Source: AC-32 sp963715575 (GTDB lineage: Bacteria > Actinomycetota > Thermoleophilia > Gaiellales > Gaiellaceae). From it: 64,000 nt of DNA. The notes beneath the pieces were generated by a model that was given only the letters and a program-made list of their open reading frames with translations, was not told the DNA's origin and searched no databases. The DNA lies in contig OY970250.1 of NCBI GenBank assembly GCA_963715575.1, positions 1,736,001 to 1,800,000 of the forward strand, read 5' to 3'. Of the stretch, positions 18,144 to 26,022 are shown one piece after another. The translations under genes were made by a program, and so were the position numbers. Each line of letters begins with the position of its first letter. Within the stretch, counting starts at the first letter, position 1.

Positions 18144-20640
18144 CGGCTTGAATCGCAGCTTCAGTTCGAGTCCTCACACCTAGCTTGCGCAGTATGTGAC
18201 GGACGTGAACTTTGACGGTTGTCTCGGCTAGGAAGAGCGCCCTTGCGATCTCGCGGTTCGTCTTGCCTTGGCCGATCAACGCGAAGACCTCGCGCTCGCG
18301 CCGTGTGAGTGTTTCAGACCCAAGCGGAGAGCTAACTCTATGAATTCCGAGGTCCGTTATCTCAAGACGAGCAAGCAGTTCTCGCAGTCGCGGACGTAGT
18401 CTTGGCATTCGGTTCACTGCCTGTGTGAGCCGTGGTTCCAATCTAAAAGCAAAGACGAACGGATCGAGCACGCCCTTGGCCGCGTATTTCCCGAAGTCCG
18501 AAGCAAAGGGAGCAAGCGAAACGTTCTCTCGCTGTAATTCAAGCAGCGCTGCGACGCAGCTATTCAATGCAATCGCTTCGTTCTCGCTGCTCGCCGTGCG
18601 TGCTTCTTCTAGAAGTGCAAGGGCCTCGCCGATATCGTCTGTCATTCCGCGGATGAGCGCCCGCAGGGACAAGAGTTCGGAGTACTGCCCACTGGATGTC
18701 ATCTGCGTGAACGGGCCATCGACCGCCGCCGCCGCAGATCCAACGTCTCGATCGAGGAGGTGGGTGCGGCAGCGCAGAGCTCGCTCACTCATCTGTAGGT
18801 AAACGTCTCCGGTTTGGCGGGCTACAGCCGCGACATCCTTGAGCAAAGCCAGCGCCTCGGAATAACGGCCGAGCCCCAAATAAATCGCGGAGCGCGTGAG
18901 ATGGACGTGCGCGCGGGCGAACGTGAGGTCGAATGTGTCCGCCTCTCTGAGCGCAATGTCCGAGGCGACCAACGCCTCGGCGTAGGCGGCGGCCAACCGA
19001 AGTGCCCCAGCATAGACGTGCCAGAACGATATGCGGATAACTGGGTCTGTGGCCTCTTCCGCAACCGCAGCCGCCGCTTCTGCTCCGGACAATCCGCGGT
19101 AAGTGGAGCCGATTCGCATCCCAAAGTGGAGACGGCCATTCTGAAGTCGGAGGACATCGTCTGGGTCAGCGTGGCAAAGAGTTTCGAAGTCGGCCAAAAG
19201 CGCTTCGGCGGCCTCATCCTCTTGCTCGACGGCGGCCAAGAACAATCCCCATTGGGCGTCACGCTTGTCAAGACGCGTCGAAGCTAGCTCGCGAGCTTTC
19301 GCAAAATTGGTAACCGCGCTGGGCGTCTCGTCAAGGAAGTACGCACTTTGGCCAGCTCGGCAAAAAGCCTTCGTCGCAAGTGATGGTTTCGCCATCAGCT
19401 GGGCACCTGCAACTTCAGCCAGTCCCTTGGATCTCTCGTGCATACCTTCGCGAAAGGCCACCTCTGCCTCCGCCAGAAGGAGAGCTGGTGCAGAGATCCC
19501 CGCTCCGCGAGCGCTTGATGCGATCTTCGTTATCGTCGAGACCAAGCCGCGGCCCAGAAGGTCATACAACGCCGCTTCGATCAGATTCACCAAAAGGTCG
19601 GCAACGCCGAATGACACCGAAACCTCAAGGGCGTTCTCCCACTCCCCGTCAGTCAGCATTGCCTCGACCGCTCGCGACACGGTGTGCTCGAGTTGACCCG
19701 TGTCTGACGTACGCAGCTTGCGGAGCAAGAAGCTCCGAAGTAGCGGGTGAAAGCGGTATGACCCCGAGCCATCCTCAGCGAGGAATCCCACACGCAGGCC
19801 TTCAGCAATGGCTAGTTCGCTTGTTTCGGGGAGGACGCTTCGAGCACGCTTCGGGGAGACCGAGAGGAAGAGGCCTAGACAGGCCACGTCATCACGAACC
19901 GTTGGGTCAAGCGTTGCGTAAAGTTCGTCGGCGATGTAGGCATGAAGCTGGGGCGGCAAGGTCCCCTGGCCGAGGCGCGGTGATTCTCGAGCGAAGGACG
20001 CCAGGCCGATCACCGCGGGCCACCCATCTGCGATCTCGATCACGCGTGTGGCGTCATGACCGAGATGTCGCAAGATCTCAACGGCTTCGTTGTTATTCAT
20101 CGACAGTGCTGATCTGTCGACCTCAAATATGTCGACGTAAACGAGGTCGCGAGGCGTGCACCACATTGGACGCCGCCTGGTTGTCAAGAGAAGTCGCAGA
20201 TGTGGAAGAGAATGTAGGCGGTTGACGAGTTCTTCGGCCTCAGGGGAGAGTTGGTGGTAATCATCGATCGCCAGCCATGTGGTTGACGGGAACGTGGCGA
20301 AATCCGCTCCCAAGAATTCCGCCGCTTGGCCAAAATCGTAGGGCTTTCGCTGAGCAAGCAACCACTGGCGAAAACGGTTTCCTACGTCTTTCTCGACGTC
20401 TTCAGCCGCTTCGAGGAGTCCTATCCCGACCGCTGCCATGTCAGTACCGCTTCGTGCCGAGTACCAGGCATGTTGCTTGTCCGCAAGCCACTGCCTGGCG
20501 AGCGTCGTCTTCCCGTAACCCGCCGGCGCGAGGAGGACGATTACTCGTGCCGTCGTCTCGTCGAGCAGGCGTGTCAGGCGAGGCCGCTCGATGATGTGGC
20601 GGTTCGCTGCGGTGGCTGCCTGCTCTTGAAGCTCAGTCAT
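18130..20640 (-). CDS. Large ATP-binding LuxR-family regulator (MalT/LAL type)
   Basis: STAND-type transcription regulator of 836 residues. The N-terminal NTPase has Walker A LAPAGYGKTTLARQW near residue 38 and Walker B TTWLAIDDYHQLSP, followed by an arginine-rich sensor stretch (LLLTTRRRP). The long middle region is alpha-helical and TPR-like, and the C-terminus is a LuxR HTH: LTRREREVFALIGQGKTNREIARALFL, ETTVKVHVRHILRKLGV. Such proteins are ATP-dependent activators triggered by a small ligand held by the middle domain. Its codon use looks lower in GC than that of flanking genes, like the convergent HD-GYP gene. CCCTA elements lie 30-50 bp upstream of its start. The ligand is unknown. Confidence 0.88.
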   Translation of the reverse strand: MTELQEQAATAANRHIIERPRLTRLLDETTARVIVLLAPAGYGKTTLARQWLADKQHAWYSARSGTDMAAVGIGLLEAAEDVEKDVGNRFRQWLLAQRKPYDFGQAAEFLGADFATFPSTTWLAIDDYHQLSPEAEELVNRLHSLPHLRLLLTTRRRPMWCTPRDLVYVDIFEVDRSALSMNNNEAVEILRHLGHDATRVIEIADGWPAVIGLASFARESPRLGQGTLPPQLHAYIADELYATLDPTVRDDVACLGLFLSVSPKRARSVLPETSELAIAEGLRVGFLAEDGSGSYRFHPLLRSFLLRKLRTSDTGQLEHTVSRAVEAMLTDGEWENALEVSVSFGVADLLVNLIEAALYDLLGRGLVSTITKIASSARGAGISAPALLLAEAEVAFREGMHERSKGLAEVAGAQLMAKPSLATKAFCRAGQSAYFLDETPSAVTNFAKARELASTRLDKRDAQWGLFLAAVEQEDEAAEALLADFETLCHADPDDVLRLQNGRLHFGMRIGSTYRGLSGAEAAAAVAEEATDPVIRISFWHVYAGALRLAAAYAEALVASDIALREADTFDLTFARAHVHLTRSAIYLGLGRYSEALALLKDVAAVARQTGDVYLQMSERALRCRTHLLDRDVGSAAAAVDGPFTQMTSSGQYSELLSLRALIRGMTDDIGEALALLEEARTASSENEAIALNSCVAALLELQRENVSLAPFASDFGKYAAKGVLDPFVFAFRLEPRLTQAVNRMPRLRPRLRELLARLEITDLGIHRVSSPLGSETLTRREREVFALIGQGKTNREIARALFLAETTVKVHVRHILRKLGVRTRTEAAIQAVKRR

Positions 20641-20718
20641 CCTGTCACGGGCGCCGCATCCCGCTGGGGTAACCCTAATCCCCTACTCCCCGCCAGCCAA
20701 GATGTCCTAGAAGGACGC

Positions 20719-20750
20719 CGCGCCTGCGGCCCATCCAGGCCGCAGGCGCG
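20719..20750 (-). terminator. Terminator after the 88-residue LuxR gene
   Basis: A perfect 13-bp stem, CGCGCCTGCGGCC with GGCCGCAGGCGCG, loop CATCCA, starts 8 bases after the LuxR gene's stop on the minus strand. A second small stem (GTCCT-AGA-AGGAC) follows. The U tract is weak. Confidence 0.65.
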
Positions 20751-20757
20751 GGTGCCG

Positions 20758-21024
20758 TCAGTCCCTCGGAGCGGGTGGTCCTGCTCCGAGGCCTTGGGAG
20801 AGGGGATCGCGGCCGGTGAGCGTGCGGTACGCGCTCGGGATCTGCCTTCGCCTCGCGCAACCGAGCTTCTGCCGGAGCACGTCCGAGTGGGCCTTCGCGG
20901 TTCTCGGCGAGATGCCGAGCCGTTGTGCGACCTCGTCGTTCGAGTATCCGGCGGCGATCAGCTCGATCACCTGAAGCTGCCGATCCGTGATTGCCGGCGG
21001 CCCCTCGTGCAGGACTGTGACCAT
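20758..21024 (-). CDS. 88-residue LuxR-type HTH protein
   Basis: Very small regulator, essentially one LuxR DNA-binding domain: ITDRQLQVIELIAAGYSNDEVAQRLGI followed by SPRTAKAHSDVLRQKLG. A Pro/Arg-rich tail follows. No receiver or ligand-binding region is present. The ATG at 21024 is followed directly by the HTH. It is the third LuxR-type HTH within five kilobases and sits upstream of the LuxR ATPase on the same strand, with its own terminator. It could be a truncated response regulator that competes for, or modulates, the sites of its neighbours (inference). Confidence 0.75.
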   Translation of the reverse strand: MVTVLHEGPPAITDRQLQVIELIAAGYSNDEVAQRLGISPRTAKAHSDVLRQKLGCARRRQIPSAYRTLTGRDPLSQGLGAGPPAPRD

Positions 21025-21081
21025 GCGGCGACGCTAACAACGCGTTCCGCGCGCGCCTATTGGCCGGACGGCGTGTCTTTT

Positions 21082-21098
21082 GCCCTACTCCTAAGGGC
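21082..21098. promoter_or_regulatory. GCCCT...AGGGC element upstream of the small LuxR gene
   Basis: GCCCT and AGGGC arms flank ACTCCTA, 58-74 bp upstream of the start at 21024 and overlapping the last codons of the adenosine deaminase-like gene. It resembles the CCCT-AA-AGGG palindrome at 16690. Possible operator. Confidence 0.3.
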
Positions 21099-22107
21099 GT
21101 ACGCCGGCGCTCTGCGCATGGACGAAGCTCGCCTCATGGCCGCGCGCGTTTGCCTCGGCCAGCTCGTTCTCGTCGAGGGCGCCGATCCGCTGCAGCAGCT
21201 CGAGCTCGTCGCGCAGGTGCGTCCGCATCATCTCGGGGCCGTCGGTGGCGATCGTGAAAGGCACGCCGTGCTCGACGAAGGCGCGGAAGGTATCGCGCAC
21301 GGCCTCCTCGTCGGGCAGCGCGCGGGTGAGCAGGTTCGAGGTGGGGCAGATCTCGAGCACGATCTCCTGCTCGCGGATCGCGGCCATCAGCTCCGGGTTG
21401 CGGGCGGCGAGGATGCCGTGGCCGATCCGGTCGGGGCGCAGGTGCTCGACCACCTCCCCGATCTCGGCGTCGCCGTGCTCCTCGCCCTCTTCGCCCACGT
21501 GGATCGTCACGCCGAGGCCGGCGTTGCGCGCCTCCTCGACGAGCGGCGCGAGCTCGCGGTACGGGTAGCGCTCGCCGCCGGGGCGCGGACCGGCGATGTC
21601 CACGCCGACGATCCCGCGCGGCGCGTAGCGGATCGCCTTCTCGACGATGATCGCGTTCTGCCGCTCGTCGAAGGTGCGGTCCATCATCAGGATCAGCCCG
21701 GCGCGGACGAGCGGGTACTCGAGGCTCGCGCGGTCGAGCCCGCGGACGGCGGCCATGATGATGTGGTCGAGGTCGCGCTCACCGCCGCGGTTCCGCTTCA
21801 TCGGGTTGAAGCGCAGCTCGAGCGTGGTGATGTGCTGCGAGCGATAGGCGCCGCCGATCGCGGCGTGCACCGAGCGCTCGACCGCGAGCGGGCTCGACTG
21901 GATCAGCTCGGTCCAGTGGTAGATCTGGTCGAGGGCGTCGAGCGAGTCGACGCGGCGCGGGTCGGCGATCGTGACGAGCCGGTCGAACTCCCAGTAGTCC
22001 TTGACCGGGAGCGCGATGCCCTGCTCGTGCGCGAGGCTCCACAGGATCTCCGAGGCGACCGACGCGCCGAGGTGGGTATGGAGCTCGGCGAGGCCCTCGT
22101 CGACCAT
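21091..22107 (-). CDS. Adenosine deaminase-like amidohydrolase
   Basis: Zinc amidohydrolase of the adenosine/AMP deaminase family, 338 residues, deaminating a purine nucleoside or related compound in the cytosol. Zinc ligands are in ELHTHLGAS at the N-terminus. VTIHVGEE supplies His and catalytic Glu, and RIGHG the conserved His. EICPTSN follows, and TIATDGPEM replaces the usual TDDP signature, so the second Asp of that pair is Gly here. That substitution hints at a substrate other than plain adenosine. The gene ends over a CCCTA-type element upstream of the next LuxR gene and lies 9 bp downstream of the L,D-transpeptidase stop. Confidence 0.85.
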   Translation of the reverse strand: MVDEGLAELHTHLGASVASEILWSLAHEQGIALPVKDYWEFDRLVTIADPRRVDSLDALDQIYHWTELIQSSPLAVERSVHAAIGGAYRSQHITTLELRFNPMKRNRGGERDLDHIIMAAVRGLDRASLEYPLVRAGLILMMDRTFDERQNAIIVEKAIRYAPRGIVGVDIAGPRPGGERYPYRELAPLVEEARNAGLGVTIHVGEEGEEHGDAEIGEVVEHLRPDRIGHGILAARNPELMAAIREQEIVLEICPTSNLLTRALPDEEAVRDTFRAFVEHGVPFTIATDGPEMMRTHLRDELELLQRIGALDENELAEANARGHEASFVHAQSAGVRP

Positions 22108-22116
22108 GGTGCGAGT

Positions 22117-22860
22117 CTACGGATGGATGGTGATCTGAGCGCCGAGTGGGACCTGGCGCATCAGGAAGCGCAGGTCTGACTCGGCGGCGTGCAGGCAGCC
22201 GGTGCTGACGGCGCCGCCCGTCGAGCCGCCGTGGATCGCGAGGCGGTCGCCCCCCGTCCAGCCGGGCGGGAGGTTCGTCTGGTGGCCGGAGAGCGCGAGA
22301 ATGCAGCAGCCGTAGACGGACGAGTAGTCGGAGCCGCGGAGCTTGTCGGTGATCGCGAAGCGGCCCGTCGGCGTCGACGTGCCGGGAGCGCCGATGCCGA
22401 CGCGCATGGCGCGGACGAGGCGGCCGGCGACGCGAACGCGCAGGACGCGGCTGGAGAGGTCGACGTCGAGGCTGACGGTCGTGCGGCTGAGCCGCAGCGC
22501 GCCGTGGGCGTCGACCCAGCCGGTGCGGCCGTTCGGCAGCTCGGTGGTGATCACGCGCAGGCCGTGGCCGGCACGGGTCACCGCGAAGGTGCGCGGCGAG
22601 CCGAACTGCGTCAGGGACGAGAGTTGCGCGACGACCGGGCCGTTGGGAGCGCTGCGGACGGCGACGGTGCGGCCGCTGCGGACGTAGGCGACGAGCGTGC
22701 CCGCCGGTGCGCGGTGAACGGGCTTCGGCGGCGGCAGCGGGATCGCGGGCCGTACGGGTCGCAGCGTCGCGGTTCGCGCCGGCTGCGCGTGCACCGAGAC
22801 GTCGCCTGCAAGAGAGGCTGCGAGGAGAACGCCGACAGCAAGAGCGATCCGTCGGGCCAC
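22117..22860 (-). CDS. L,D-transpeptidase (YkuD family), secreted
   Basis: Exported peptidoglycan cross-linking or modifying enzyme of 247 residues. The signal peptide is ALAVGVLLAASLAGDVSVHAQ. A Pro-rich linker and an SH3-like stretch (VAVRSAPNGPVVAQL) follow. The YkuD domain occupies the C-terminal half, with the conserved TPTGRF, LAIHGG and catalytic Cys in STGCLHA; the usual Arg after SxGC[IL] is His here. It would form 3-3 cross-links outside the membrane. It lies between adenosine deaminase-like and patatin genes on the same strand, with short gaps. Confidence 0.88.
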   Translation of the reverse strand: MARRIALAVGVLLAASLAGDVSVHAQPARTATLRPVRPAIPLPPPKPVHRAPAGTLVAYVRSGRTVAVRSAPNGPVVAQLSSLTQFGSPRTFAVTRAGHGLRVITTELPNGRTGWVDAHGALRLSRTTVSLDVDLSSRVLRVRVAGRLVRAMRVGIGAPGTSTPTGRFAITDKLRGSDYSSVYGCCILALSGHQTNLPPGWTGGDRLAIHGGSTGGAVSTGCLHAAESDLRFLMRQVPLGAQITIHP

Positions 22861-22916
22861 CCTTCCGGGATCGGCGGCAGTCCCGCATCAGGGGTGCCTC
22901 GAACGAGGTATGCGCG

Positions 22917-24641
22917 CTAGAGCTTCTTGGTGCGGCCGAGCGAGAGCCACCAGCGGCCGGCGGCCAGCTGGAGCCACGAAACCAGCACGAGCGGGATCGC
23001 GAGCAGGGCGGGGAGGACGACGTCGAAGATCCCAATCGCGACCGGCTTGACGAACTTGTTCTCGGAGTTCGCGTAGATCGCGACCACGCCGAGGGTGGCG
23101 AGCCCGACGATGAAGAGGGCCGTCCCGTGCGGAGTTAACAGCAGCCAGAAGCCGTAGACGGCGGCGCCGAGGGCGGCGAGCAGCAGCATTAGCGTGAGCG
23201 GCAGCAGCAGCGGCAGCATCCGCGCGGGCTTGAAGAAGCGCTCCTTGGAGGCGTGCAGCACTTTGAGGTACTTCTCGCTCGGCTGGGCGAGCTGCTCGGA
23301 GACGACCTCGAAGGGCCAGTCCACGTCGGGGCCCGCGGAGCCGAGCGCGGCGAGCCCGGCGCGGGTCGGGACGATGCGACCGGTCAGCTGGTACGCGTCG
23401 GCCATCAGTGACCACGCCTCGACCTCGCAGAAGGAGTCGAGGTCGGTACGCACCTGGGCGAGCGCGCGCTGCACGTCCTCGAGCACGCCGAAGTCGGTCG
23501 ATTCGATCTTCGCCTCCTTCTCGGAGACCTCGCCGCCCGGCGTGCGCTGGCGCGCGGGCAGGCCTGTCTGCAGGTGCATGAAACCGGTCGAGTCGCCCTC
23601 GCGCAGGAGCTGCAGCAGCCGCTGCTCGCGCTCGGCGTCGCCGTAGATCGAGATCACGCGGCCGAGCACGGCCGGCAGGCGGGTGGAGGGGCGCGCGAGG
23701 TCGGGCATCTGGCCCGAGCCGTCGCTGATGATCCGGTGGGTGCAGCCGCGGTCGACGAGTCCTTCGACGCCCTGGTTGTCGTGGACGCCGCCGTCGACGA
23801 GCTCGATCGTCAGGTCGTCGAAGATCTTCGGCACCACCACGGGCGGGAAGCCGCCGGGGAAGCAGGCCGAGGCGGCGACCGCCCCGCCGAGCGGGAAGTT
23901 CTGGCAGGCCTCGGGGAGCGCCTCCCAGCGTGTCCGCTCGAGGATCACGTTTTTGTCCACGTCCTCGCGGGCTGCCTGGTCGGCCGTCCCTTGCCGCGGC
24001 GGCTCGCCGACGTACATCGCCTCGAAGCGCCAGTTGTGGCCCGTGTTGAGCGTGGTCGCCTCGAGCAGCAGGATGGGAACGGGCGCGTTCCGCTGCGGGT
24101 TCTCTTCGTCGGGGTCGAAGGGGCCGTCGTGGCCCTTGGGCTCGATCAGCAGGTCGCGCATCGCGATCCGGCCCTTGCGTTTGGGCCGGTCGCCCCAGGC
24201 CTTCGCGTAGAAGCGCCGCTCGTACAGCTCGGCGACGCGGTCGGTGCGCGAGTAGGTCGGCTTCGCCATCTTGAAGTTCTCGAGCAGGTTCGCCCAGCCG
24301 GAGCCGCGCACGTTGCTGGCGGCGGCCTCGCGGTACTCCCGCTCGACCGCGCGGACGAGCTCGACGTAGTCGGCGTCGGCGATCTCGGCGTCGGCCTTCG
24401 ACTCGAGCAGGTTCTTGACGTGCAGGTAGTAGAGCGCGCCGATGATCGAGCCGCCCGAGACGGTCGAGATCACCTGCACCGGGCGCAGCAGGCCGAGCTC
24501 GGCGAGCTTCGCGAGGACGCCGATGTGGAAGAAGGCAGCACGGTGACCGCCCCCGGAAAGGGCGAGGCCGAGCTTCGGGTGCTCCCGTTCCTCGGACACT
24601 GGCGGCTCGTTCACGATCTCATCGGCAGCGGGGCGAGTCAA
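22917..24641 (-). CDS. Patatin-like phospholipase with C-terminal membrane segments
   Basis: Serine acyl hydrolase of 574 residues. The oxyanion loop is LALSGGGHRAAFF near residue 30, the nucleophile elbow STVSGGSIIGA and the catalytic Asp ELVDGGVHDN near residue 285, giving the Ser-Asp dyad of patatins. The C-terminal 130 residues have at least two hydrophobic segments (LPLLLPLTLMLLLAALGAAVYGFWLLL and FDVVLPALLAIPLVLVSWLQL are the two longest), so it is probably membrane-attached. The first start is TTG at 24641; the catalytic domain begins about 25 residues later. A perfect 16-bp palindrome lies 11 bp upstream of the start. The lipid substrate is unknown. Confidence 0.85.
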   Translation of the reverse strand: MTRPAADEIVNEPPVSEEREHPKLGLALSGGGHRAAFFHIGVLAKLAELGLLRPVQVISTVSGGSIIGALYYLHVKNLLESKADAEIADADYVELVRAVEREYREAAASNVRGSGWANLLENFKMAKPTYSRTDRVAELYERRFYAKAWGDRPKRKGRIAMRDLLIEPKGHDGPFDPDEENPQRNAPVPILLLEATTLNTGHNWRFEAMYVGEPPRQGTADQAAREDVDKNVILERTRWEALPEACQNFPLGGAVAASACFPGGFPPVVVPKIFDDLTIELVDGGVHDNQGVEGLVDRGCTHRIISDGSGQMPDLARPSTRLPAVLGRVISIYGDAEREQRLLQLLREGDSTGFMHLQTGLPARQRTPGGEVSEKEAKIESTDFGVLEDVQRALAQVRTDLDSFCEVEAWSLMADAYQLTGRIVPTRAGLAALGSAGPDVDWPFEVVSEQLAQPSEKYLKVLHASKERFFKPARMLPLLLPLTLMLLLAALGAAVYGFWLLLTPHGTALFIVGLATLGVVAIYANSENKFVKPVAIGIFDVVLPALLAIPLVLVSWLQLAAGRWWLSLGRTKKL

Positions 24642-24652
24642 TGTCCGCGAGT

Positions 24653-24668
24653 TGACCCACGTGGGTCA
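24653..24668. promoter_or_regulatory. Perfect 16-bp palindrome upstream of the patatin gene
   Basis: TGACCCACGTGGGTCA is self-complementary over all 16 bases and lies only 11 bp before the patatin start codon, in the 245-bp divergent region shared with the glycosyltransferase gene. A repressor bound here would cover the start or promoter of the patatin gene. The binding protein is unknown. Confidence 0.55.
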
Positions 24669-24697
24669 TGACAAGACGGGTGCCGGCGTGAAAAAGT

Positions 24698-24837
24698 CGT
24701 CCGCAGCGCTCGGACGGACAAGGTATCGCCCATACCTTCCCCCTCGGGACCGCCACCCCCTAGGCGAGTACCGATCCTCCATCCGGACGAGCAAACCCCC
24801 TACCGGCCGCCCGCGGCGGGGTTGGCCGGTAGGGGGT
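24698..24837 (+). promoter_or_regulatory. Structured leader with terminator-like stem before the PimA-like gene
   Basis: In order on the plus strand: GTCCG-cagcgct-CGGAC (24699-24715); AAGGTAT-cgccc-ATACCTT (24720-24738); a CCCCCTAGG segment at about 24756; and a perfect 14-bp stem ACCCCCTACCGGCC / GGCCGGTAGGGGGT (24795-24808 and 24824-24837) followed by GTTCTTT. The last stem resembles an intrinsic terminator 49 bp before the ATG at 24887. This could be an attenuated leader, a riboswitch-like element or a small RNA with its own terminator. I do not recognise a known RNA family. Confidence 0.45.
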
Positions 24838-24886
24838 GTTCTTTGCCGTCACGCCGACGTTCCGGCGTCGTCAGAATCGCGGCACG

Positions 24887-26002
24887 ATGAAGGTCGGCAT
24901 CGTCGTCCCGTACTCCTGGTCCTACTGGGGCGCCGTTCCCGAGCACGCCGAGCTGCAGGCGGCCTCGCTGCAGGGGCACGGGATCGAGACGCGCACCGTG
25001 ATGGGCAACGACCCGCCGGGCAGCTTCACGCGCGTGCTGCACCCGCGGCACGGGCGGCACGGGCAGCCGCCCGCGGACGTGATCCCGGTCGGGCGCTCGG
25101 TGATCGTGCCGGCGAACGGCGCGCTGCCGAACATCGTCTTGAGCCCCCGCGCGGTGCTGCGGATCAAGCAGGTGCTCGAGCGCGAGCGCTTCGACGTCCT
25201 GCACTTGCACGAGCCGATGACGCCGGTCATCTGCACGGCGACGCTGGCCTGGGCGCGCTGCCCGGTGGTCGCGACCTTCCACGCTTCTGGCGGCCTCGGC
25301 TGGCTGCACGCGGGGCGCCCGGTATGGGGCTTCTTGATGGACCGGATCGACCGGCGGATCGCCGTCTCCGAGGCCGCGCGCGACTCGGCCGCGAACTGGT
25401 TCCCGGGCGAGTTCGAGGTGATCCCGAACGGCGTCCTGATCCCGGAGCACGCCGAGCCCGGCGGCCGCGAGCACCGGATCGTGTTCGTCGGCCGGCACGA
25501 CCCGCGCAAGGGGATGCCGGTGCTGCTGCGGGCGTGGCCGGAGATCCACCGCCGCACCGGCGCGCGGCTGCGGATCGTCGGCGCCGATCCGTTGATGGTG
25601 CGGCTCGCGCTGACCCGAGCGGGCGTTGCCCAGGACGGGATCGACTCGCTCGGCTTCCTCAGCCAGGACGACCTGACCGAAGAGCTTGTGACCGCCAAGG
25701 CGCTCGTGGCCCCGTCGCTCGGCGGCGAGAGCTTCGGGATGGTGCTGACTCGTGCGTTCGCCTGCGCGACGCCGGTCGTGTCCTCCGACATCAGCGGCTA
25801 CCGTGACGTCATGACGGACGAGAGCGGCGTGCTCGTCCCGCCGGGGGAGCCGGACGCGCTGGCGGAGGCGGTCGTCGGGCTGCTCGAGGACGAGCCGCGA
25901 CGAGAGCGCTTCGGCGCCGCCGCGCGGCGGCTTGCGCAGGAGCGCTACTCCTGGGACGACATCGGGCGGCGGCTGGCCGAGATCTACCGGGAGCTCGCCT
26001 GA
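24887..26002 (+). CDS. GT4 glycosyltransferase, PimA-like
   Basis: Retaining glycosyltransferase of 371 residues, similar to phosphatidyl-myo-inositol mannosyltransferase (first step of PIM synthesis in actinobacteria), working at the inner membrane face with an NDP-sugar. The N-terminal domain starts MKVGIVVPYSWSYWGAVPEH; the donor domain has FVGRHDPRKGM, then LGFLSQDDL and LVAPSLGGESFGMVL. In the family EX7E motif the first Glu is present (ESFG) but the second is Arg (MVLTRAFA). The ATG at 24887 is the natural start. It is followed directly by a UPF0104-type membrane protein, a combination fitting cell-envelope lipid glycosylation. Mannose specificity is not proven. Confidence 0.85.
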   Translation: MKVGIVVPYSWSYWGAVPEHAELQAASLQGHGIETRTVMGNDPPGSFTRVLHPRHGRHGQPPADVIPVGRSVIVPANGALPNIVLSPRAVLRIKQVLERERFDVLHLHEPMTPVICTATLAWARCPVVATFHASGGLGWLHAGRPVWGFLMDRIDRRIAVSEAARDSAANWFPGEFEVIPNGVLIPEHAEPGGREHRIVFVGRHDPRKGMPVLLRAWPEIHRRTGARLRIVGADPLMVRLALTRAGVAQDGIDSLGFLSQDDLTEELVTAKALVAPSLGGESFGMVLTRAFACATPVVSSDISGYRDVMTDESGVLVPPGEPDALAEAVVGLLEDEPRRERFGAAARRLAQERYSWDDIGRRLAEIYRELA

Positions 26003-26022
26003 ACCTCCGCCTCCCCGGCTCG

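Noticed and set aside
24795..24837. The 14-bp inverted repeat as transposon ends
   Set aside because: No transposase, no target-site duplication, and arms separated by only 15 bp followed by a U-rich run; a terminator or attenuator is simpler.
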